Source of the DNA: Pseudomonadota bacterium
GTDB lineage: Bacteria; Myxococcota; Myxococcia; Myxococcales; Vulgatibacteraceae
Assembly (NCBI GenBank): GCA_023436385.1
Contig: JAEZJH010000312.1
Coordinates: 1 to 12,454 of the forward strand
DNA length: 12,454 nt
Direction of reading: 5' to 3'
Positions 7,494-12,454 of this stretch are shown in pieces. Position numbers and translations under genes: made by a program. The notes under the pieces are model-generated. The model was not told where the DNA came from. It saw only the letters and a program-made list of their open reading frames with translations, and did not search any database. Within the stretch, counting starts at the first letter, position 1. Every line of letters begins with the position of its first letter.

Positions 7494-8765
7494 ATGAAGC
7501 GGATCGTGCTGGTTGGGGCCGTGTTGGCCTCCCTGCTGATGGCCTGCGGCGAGGAAGAAGAGTCTCCGCTCACCGGGATCGCGCTGGTCGCGGACGCCGA
7601 GTTCACGGTGGGCACCACCGTGCAGCTCCGGGTGATCGGCACCCGCAAGGACGGCTCCGAGGATCGGCTGACCAAGGGCGTCACCTTCGCGTCGAGCGAC
7701 CCGGAGATCGCCACGGTGGATCCGGCGACGGGCCTGGCGACGGTGCTGGTGGGCGGGCCGGTGTCGTTCACGGCGCAGCTGAAGCAGTTCCACGCTTCCC
7801 TGGAGGCGCGGACCCGTTGCCTCTACCCGCGCTTCGCGGACGACATCGTCTTCGGACGCACCATGCCGCCGCTCTCCTGGCCCGCGAAGCGGCCGGACGG
7901 CAGCGAGTTCGTCTTCGATTTCCGGGACGTGTACTGCGACAAGGAGTGGCAGCACCTCGACACCCTGGTGGTGATCACCAGCGCCGCCTGGTGCCAGCCC
8001 TGCACCCGCTACGCGCAGATGCTCTCCGGGCAGTCGTCGGATATCAAGCCGTACATCACCGCCGACACGCTGGAGGAGGAGCACAACTCCCAGATCCTCT
8101 ACATCATGGCCCAGGACACCCAGGGCGAGCCGATCTCCACCGCGGACGGCTACAAGCACATGGACCGGATCATCAGCACCGGTCGCATCCCCGGCATCGT
8201 CGTCGGCGACCTCGAGACCGCGCCCGAGGAGGCCTACGTCCAGAACTCCTCGATGATCCTGGCCTTCCCGGCGGTCTGGGTGATCCGCACCCGGGACATG
8301 AAGATCATCGCCAGCGGCAACCGGACCGACCAGTACCTCGATCTCTACAAGATCGCCGACAACCCCGAGCGCGACTGGAGCGCGCCGGGCAAGGTGCTCT
8401 TCCGGAACAAGTGCGGGGCGGGCGATGAGGAGGCCACCGAGCCGAACGACGAGCCGGCGGACGCCACCCCGATCGGCGCCGGCACCTTCTCCGGCGGCAT
8501 CTGCCGCGACTACCCCGACTTCTACAGCGTCGGGCTCGCGGGCACCTGGGAGGCGCGGCTCGCCTTCGACGGCGAGGTGGGCGACCTCGACATCTACGTC
8601 TGGGATCCGGTGACCAACGAGCCGGCTCGCTTCGACGGACAGATCGCCGGCTCCACCGGCGAAACCGGCGAAGAGGTCTTCGAATTTACCGGCCCGGCGC
8701 TCGTCGGCGTGGTCGGGTTCAAGCACGCGAGCGCGCCGTACACGCTCACGATCACGGAGAAGTGA
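7494..8765 (+). CDS. Three-domain lipoprotein: Ig-like (Big2) - thioredoxin fold (CQPC) - PPC
   Basis: Envelope lipoprotein of 423 residues with a probable redox domain. The signal ends LLMAC, lipidation at Cys18, then an acidic linker. Residues about 26-98 look like a Big2-type Ig domain (ASSDPEIATVDPATGLATV). Residues about 135-290 form a thioredoxin-like domain with active site WCQPC (Cys167, Cys170) and a likely cis-proline at Pro259 (AFPAVWVI). Residues about 313-423 are a PPC-type sandwich beginning EATEPNDEPADATPI. The other cysteines (109, 148, 307, 337) make an even total. Known thioredoxin-fold proteins reduce, oxidise or relay disulfides; which applies is unknown. AAGGAA precedes the ATG. 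The TGA overlaps the next ATG by one base (TGATG), so it opens an operon. Confidence 0.88.
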   Translation: MKRIVLVGAVLASLLMACGEEEESPLTGIALVADAEFTVGTTVQLRVIGTRKDGSEDRLTKGVTFASSDPEIATVDPATGLATVLVGGPVSFTAQLKQFHASLEARTRCLYPRFADDIVFGRTMPPLSWPAKRPDGSEFVFDFRDVYCDKEWQHLDTLVVITSAAWCQPCTRYAQMLSGQSSDIKPYITADTLEEEHNSQILYIMAQDTQGEPISTADGYKHMDRIISTGRIPGIVVGDLETAPEEAYVQNSSMILAFPAVWVIRTRDMKIIASGNRTDQYLDLYKIADNPERDWSAPGKVLFRNKCGAGDEEATEPNDEPADATPIGAGTFSGGICRDYPDFYSVGLAGTWEARLAFDGEVGDLDIYVWDPVTNEPARFDGQIAGSTGETGEEVFEFTGPALVGVVGFKHASAPYTLTITEK

Positions 8766-9826
8766 TGAATCGGTCGCTCTTCCTGGCAGTTCTCGGGGCC
8801 GCCGCCCTGTTCGTCGCCTGCTCCGGCGGGGAGAGCGATCCGGACGGATCCGCCGGCACCGGCGGTACGGGCGGCGCCGGTGGCTCCGGTGGTTCGGGTG
8901 GCACCGGCGGCGGCGGCGGCGACGAGGACGTCTGCACCACCGTTCCGCTCGAGGACGGGCCGCTCACCGGCTGGACGCCGGAGCTGCCCGCCTCCTTCGG
9001 CGCGCCGGTCAACTCGACGCCCCGGGACTCCGCCTGCGCCGCGGAGAACGGGTGGGTCTCGGCGATCCGCGGCTGGGTCGCGGCCCCGGGCGGCGCGCCG
9101 CTCGCCAAGGCCAAGGCCCAGGCGTGCATCGTCGCCGCCGACTCGATCTTCTCCTGTCTCGCCCCGGTGGACGTGAACGCCGACGGCGTCTTTACCATCG
9201 AGCTGCGGTCGGACATCCACTGCCTGAAGCGAGCCGCGGTACGGATCTGGGAGCCCCGGACCGGCCGGGCCACCTACTACCGGCCGCTCGACATCCAGGG
9301 CGACGACCCGGTGATCCGGCTCGAGGAGCCGGCGGTGCTGCCGTTCGCGACGCCGGCGGTCTCGCTCCCGCCGAAGGGTGACAAGGACGCGCCGCGGCCG
9401 GTGGTCTTCGACGACGGGCTGACGCTGGAGGTGACGCCCTCGCTCTACTGGAGCGGGACCGGAACCTACGCGTGCTTCGCCGGTCGCCGGATCCCCACCG
9501 ACGCGGTGGGGCTGATCCCCGGCTCCGGCGACTTCGACGGCGTGTATGCCTTTTTCCCCGAGGGCGAGATGGTGACCCCGGGCGAGCCGGGCGTCGGCTA
9601 CCCGCTCACCATCCCCAACCCCACCGACGTGCCGGCGGGCGCCGCCGTCGAGCTGTTCGTGCTGGGCGGCCTCGAGTGCCACCTCCTCGACGGCACGCTG
9701 GCGACCGAGGGCTACTGGGAGAAGTTCGGCGAGGGGACCGTGTCCGAGGACGGGGCGACGATCACCTCGAACCCGGACTCCGGCCTGCCGTGCCTCAACT
9801 GGTTCGCGTATCGGCGGAAGGAGTAG
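8765..9826 (+). CDS. Cys-rich lipoprotein with glycine-rich linker, unknown function
   Basis: Exported lipoprotein of 353 residues; no function recognised. The signal ends LFVAC (lipidation at Cys19). An acidic stretch and a Gly/Ser/Thr linker (about 29-52, runs of GTGG and GSGG) should project the rest away from the membrane. Residues about 97-180 may be a carboxypeptidase-regulatory-like beta fold, a weak guess from the pattern (GWVAAPGGAPLAKAKAQACI, later DVNADGVFTIEL). Eight non-lipid cysteines (57, 91, 121, 131, 153, 237, 305, 343) suggest up to four disulfides, fitting the adjacent thioredoxin-fold genes. The ATG at 8765 has GGAG at 8756-8759; a GTG at 8762 is possible but too close to that site. 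It overlaps the upstream gene by one base and lies 8 bases before the next. Confidence 0.85.
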   Translation: MNRSLFLAVLGAAALFVACSGGESDPDGSAGTGGTGGAGGSGGSGGTGGGGGDEDVCTTVPLEDGPLTGWTPELPASFGAPVNSTPRDSACAAENGWVSAIRGWVAAPGGAPLAKAKAQACIVAADSIFSCLAPVDVNADGVFTIELRSDIHCLKRAAVRIWEPRTGRATYYRPLDIQGDDPVIRLEEPAVLPFATPAVSLPPKGDKDAPRPVVFDDGLTLEVTPSLYWSGTGTYACFAGRRIPTDAVGLIPGSGDFDGVYAFFPEGEMVTPGEPGVGYPLTIPNPTDVPAGAAVELFVLGGLECHLLDGTLATEGYWEKFGEGTVSEDGATITSNPDSGLPCLNWFAYRRKE

Positions 9827-9834
9827 GAGACAAG

Positions 9835-10410
9835 ATGCGCAAGCTCGTCACCCTGGCCCTGGTCGCGGTGTTCGCCGCCTGCTCGTCGGATTCCGAGGCG
9901 GGCAATGCCGGCGTACTGACCGATCGCACCTCCTATCCGATCGAGAGCTATGGCCTCACCGCCGGCTCGATCCTGGCGCCGCTCACCTTCCAGAATCCGG
10001 ACGGCAGCGTCTTCTCGCTCGACGCCGATGTCTTCAAGGACTCGCACAACCGCGTGCTCCTGATCACCACCACCGCCGGCTGGTGTGGCGCCTGCAAGGA
10101 AGAGCAGCCGAAGCTGGTCGCCCTCTACAAGCAGTACGCGGACGCCGGGCTGGAGATGGTGTCGGCGCTCTTCGAGGACGACAACGGCGACCCCGCCACC
10201 GGAGCCCAGGCGGCGGCGTGGAAGGACCGCTACAAGCTGCCGTTCCCGGTGGTCACCGACCAGCCCTTCGTCCTCAGCAACTACTACGACGAGACCCTCA
10301 CCCCGCTGAACATGGTCGTCGACGTCGACACCATGGAGATCCTCCTCGTCACCACCGGTTTCAACGAGACGTTGCTCCGGTCGGTGATCGAGGCCAACCT
10401 CGACCTCTAG
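9835..10410 (+). CDS. Thioredoxin-fold lipoprotein (CGAC active site), TlpA/AhpC-TSA-like
   Basis: Small envelope redox lipoprotein of 191 residues. The signal ends VFAAC (lipidation at Cys16), followed by a short Ser/Asp/Glu linker. The thioredoxin-like domain (about 45-190) has the active site GWCGACKEEQ (Cys84, Cys87) and a likely cis-proline at Pro157 (TLTPLNMVVD). These are its only cysteines besides the lipid one. The CGAC dipeptide differs from the usual CGPC of thioredoxins and the CEPC or CxPC of many TlpA/ResA proteins, which would be expected to shift its redox potential. GGAG at 9826-9829 is 5 bases upstream. It sits mid-operon, 8 bases after one gene and 8 before the next. Whether it reduces or oxidises partners is unknown. 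Confidence 0.9.
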   Translation: MRKLVTLALVAVFAACSSDSEAGNAGVLTDRTSYPIESYGLTAGSILAPLTFQNPDGSVFSLDADVFKDSHNRVLLITTTAGWCGACKEEQPKLVALYKQYADAGLEMVSALFEDDNGDPATGAQAAAWKDRYKLPFPVVTDQPFVLSNYYDETLTPLNMVVDVDTMEILLVTTGFNETLLRSVIEANLDL

Positions 10411-10418
10411 GGCCGCCC

Positions 10419-10949
10419 ATGAAAACCGGACTCGTCCGTGCCCTGCCGCTCCTCCTCGCGCTTTCGTTCTCGACCCAGGCGATCGCGGACGAGGCCCGGC
10501 CGAAGGCCTCCGACTTCTCGCTCCGGACCGTGACCGGCGAGCGGGTGAAGCTCTCCGACTACCAGGGCAAGGTGGTGGTCCTCAGCTTCTGGGCCACCTG
10601 GTGCGGCCCCTGCAAGCAGGAGCTGCCGGTCCTGCAGAAGCTGGCCGACAAGCACGCCGCCGCGGGCCTCGCGGTGGTCGCCGTCAACATCGACGACCCG
10701 AAGACCGTGGCCGAGGTGCGGCGCTTCGTCGCCGACAAGAAGCTGAAGGTGCCCGTGCCCCTCGACCCGGAGGCGGAGGTCCTCGGCAAGTACAATCCGA
10801 AGGGCTCGCTCCCGTTCCTGGCGATCGTCGATCGCCAGGGCCGCCGGGCGTTCCAGCACACCGGCTTCGGGGAAGGCGCCGAGCAGCAGGTCGAGCAGGA
10901 AATCGCCCAGCTTCTCGCCGAGAAGCCCGCCACCGCCGCCGCGCCATGA
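10419..10949 (+). CDS. Periplasmic TlpA/ResA-like thiol-disulfide oxidoreductase (CGPC)
   Basis: Soluble periplasmic thioredoxin-family protein of 176 residues. A Sec signal peptide with likely cleavage after AIA (residue 23) precedes the domain. FSLRTVTGERVKLSDYQGKVVVLSFWATWCGPCKQELP is the classic TlpA/ResA opening, here split around Cys62 and Cys65; the likely cis-proline is Pro132 (GSLPFLAIVD). These are its only two cysteines. Family members pass electrons to disulfides during cytochrome c maturation or other envelope assembly, but no cytochrome or CcdA/DsbD gene is in view. The ribosome-binding site is weak (AGGG at 10409-10412), 8 bases from the previous stop. Its TGA overlaps the next ATG (ATGA), pointing to coupled translation with the barrel protein and possibly a joint function. 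Confidence 0.92.
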   Translation: MKTGLVRALPLLLALSFSTQAIADEARPKASDFSLRTVTGERVKLSDYQGKVVVLSFWATWCGPCKQELPVLQKLADKHAAAGLAVVAVNIDDPKTVAEVRRFVADKKLKVPVPLDPEAEVLGKYNPKGSLPFLAIVDRQGRRAFQHTGFGEGAEQQVEQEIAQLLAEKPATAAAP

Positions 10950-12454
10950 GATACGGGCCTATGCTGGCCCTCCTTCTCGTGCCCGCCGCCGCCTCCGGAG
11001 AGAGCCTCCGGGTGCTCGACACCCTGGTGCTCGACTACCGCGGCGACAACGGGAACGCGAACGAGGCCGACGACAACTACGCGCTGGGCTACACCAAGCT
11101 CTACCTCACCGGCGAGTCGGAGGGGACGAGCGCCCGGGCCCAGGTGGACGGGGTCTACTTCTTCACCGACTTCCCCGACGCCGAGGTCGGCGTCAAGCCG
11201 GAGGACTCGGCCTACAAGAACGAGGCGCGCCTCGAGCGGCTCTCGATCGCCCACGAGATCGGCGACTTCAAGCTGACGCTGGGCGACTTCCACAAGCAGG
11301 TCGGTCGCGGGATCGCCCTCTCGCTCCGGCGGGTGGACGAGCTCGGGGTGGACAAGGCGCTCCGCGGCGGACAGGTCGAGTACGAGGGAGACACCGTCTC
11401 CTGGAACGCGTTCGCCGGTCGCACCAACATCTCGAACCTCGACGGCGTCACCCAGAAGTTCCTCGAGGATCCCGAGGACACCATCGCCGGCGCGGTCGGC
11501 ACGGTGCACCTGGGCACCACCGATCTCTCCGCGTACGGCGTCCTCCTGAAGCCCAGCGTGCCGACGCTGGAGGGGAAGGACGACCGCACCCTGATCGGCG
11601 GCGCCTACGCCGAGCTTCCCGCCGCCGACTGGCTCTCCCTCTACGGCGAGGCGGCGATCTCGCAGTACCTGATCGCCGACAAGAGCTTCTCCGGCACCGC
11701 CGCCTACGCCACCGCCGACGTGAACCTCCGCGTGGTGAACCTCCTCCTCGAGGGCATCTACCTCGACCAGTGGACCGTGGCGGGGAGCATGGACACCGTC
11801 CTCTTCAACCGCCCCACGGTCTACAACCAGCCGCCGACGCTGGAGCGGCTCGACATGGAGGTCCTCGACTACGAGAACGTCCAGGGCGGCCGGGCCAAGA
11901 TCTCGAAGTCGTTCCTCGACGGGGATCTCATCGTCTACGTGAACGGCCTGTTCCGGCGGTTCGGTCCCGAGTCGGCGATCGTCGACGCGATGCACGGCTA
12001 CGGCGGCTTCGAGCTGGCCTACGACGGCGGGCGGTCCCGCTGGTTCGCCAGCGGCGGCTACCGGGACGAGGTCCAGGACTCGCGCAGCATCAAGACGATC
12101 ACCCACGGGGAGACCGACTGGGTGCAGTCGCTGGGCAGCGGGTGGGCCCTCCACCTCACCGTGAACCACGAGTCGCGGACGCTCGAGGACGCGGACGACT
12201 TCCTGCGGGGCACCACGCTCCTCGGCGTCGAGAAGGACGGCCGGTGGTCCCTCACCGGCGAGTTCGGCTACGACACCCAGTTCGAGGACCAGGAGAACGA
12301 GTTCTACGCCGGCATCGTCACCTACCAGCCGGCCGACTGGATGAACCTGCGGGCGGTGGTCGGCTCGGAGCGGGGCGGGATCAAGTGCATCGGCGGCGTC
12401 TGCCGCGAGTACCCGGCCTTCTCCGGGGCGCGCCTCGAGGCGTCGGTCCAGCAC
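10946..12454 (+). CDS. Predicted outer-membrane beta-barrel protein with CX4C near its end (3' end beyond window)
   Basis: Large exported protein, open for 503 codons to the right edge. The signal peptide is MRYGPMLALLLVPAAASG, with mature protein from about residue 19. The remainder has no long hydrophobic helices but many alternating amphipathic strands rich in Tyr, Phe, Trp, Gly and Asp, typical of a beta-barrel. The only two cysteines seen are Cys481 and Cys486 (KCIGGVCREYPAFSG). This ending resembles, from memory, proteins annotated DUF6029; I am not certain. The strand under way at the edge suggests the protein ends soon after. The ATG overlaps the TlpA-like gene's stop (ATGA) and lacks its own good ribosome-binding site; an internal Met6 (10961) is an alternative. 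Its role could be a porin-like channel or a scaffold for the redox lipoproteins; neither is proven. Confidence 0.8.
   Translation, partial: MRYGPMLALLLVPAAASGESLRVLDTLVLDYRGDNGNANEADDNYALGYTKLYLTGESEGTSARAQVDGVYFFTDFPDAEVGVKPEDSAYKNEARLERLSIAHEIGDFKLTLGDFHKQVGRGIALSLRRVDELGVDKALRGGQVEYEGDTVSWNAFAGRTNISNLDGVTQKFLEDPEDTIAGAVGTVHLGTTDLSAYGVLLKPSVPTLEGKDDRTLIGGAYAELPAADWLSLYGEAAISQYLIADKSFSGTAAYATADVNLRVVNLLLEGIYLDQWTVAGSMDTVLFNRPTVYNQPPTLERLDMEVLDYENVQGGRAKISKSFLDGDLIVYVNGLFRRFGPESAIVDAMHGYGGFELAYDGGRSRWFASGGYRDEVQDSRSIKTITHGETDWVQSLGSGWALHLTVNHESRTLEDADDFLRGTTLLGVEKDGRWSLTGEFGYDTQFEDQENEFYAGIVTYQPADWMNLRAVVGSERGGIKCIGGVCREYPAFSGARLEASVQH

Noticed and set aside
7296..8726. Minus-strand open frame of 476 codons opposite the three-domain lipoprotein
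   Set aside because: The plus strand encodes a lipobox, thioredoxin active site and PPC domain in order; the antisense product looks random.
8849..8920. Repetitive GGT/GGC-rich DNA as a tandem repeat element
   Set aside because: It simply encodes the Gly/Ser/Thr linker of the lipoprotein; units are irregular and in frame.
10559..12454. Minus-strand open frame of more than 600 codons at the right end
   Set aside because: The plus-strand frames there give a convincing TlpA-like protein and a signal-peptide-bearing barrel protein with coupled ATGA start; the antisense translation is biased and domain-free.

Overview
The window is very GC-rich and densely coded, with GC-ending codons. It carries several short lipoproteins with glycine-rich or acidic linkers after the lipobox, pre-peptidase-C-like (PPC) domains and a sigma-54 enhancer-binding regulator. 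This mix suggests a Gram-negative bacterium of the Myxococcota (former Deltaproteobacteria). The assignment is inferred from style and not from any marker gene. No RNA genes, mobile elements or CRISPR arrays are seen.

Left third (1-3273, minus strand): a two-gene tripartite-efflux operon. A lipoprotein membrane-fusion adaptor overlaps by 4 bases an AcrB-type RND pump whose C-terminal part lies beyond the left edge. No TolC-like outer-membrane channel is in view.

Middle (3274-6153): a divergent control region of about 200 bp, then a plus-strand two-component pair. The pair is a six-helix membrane histidine kinase overlapping by 26 bases an NtrC-type response regulator (receiver, AAA+ with GAFTGA, Fis-type HTH). 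The control region contains a good sigma-54 (-24/-12) promoter pointing at the efflux operon. A long inverted repeat centred about 82 bp upstream of the predicted start sits where an NtrC-type activator would bind. The simplest reading is that the kinase/regulator pair switches on the adjacent pump through sigma-54.

Right half (6343-12454, plus strand): an envelope gene cluster. First comes a Cys-rich PPC-like lipoprotein. After a 194-bp gap follows a tightly packed probable operon of five genes: a three-domain lipoprotein (Ig-like, thioredoxin with CQPC, PPC), a Cys-rich lipoprotein with a Gly linker, a thioredoxin-fold lipoprotein (CGAC), a soluble periplasmic TlpA/ResA-like protein (CGPC), and a large predicted outer-membrane beta-barrel running off the right edge. 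The barrel's only two cysteines in the visible 503 residues form a CX4C pair near its end. Three thioredoxin folds beside cysteine-rich exported proteins and this barrel suggest an envelope thiol-disulfide system. Its substrate and electron source are not visible here, and it is the least explained part of the window.
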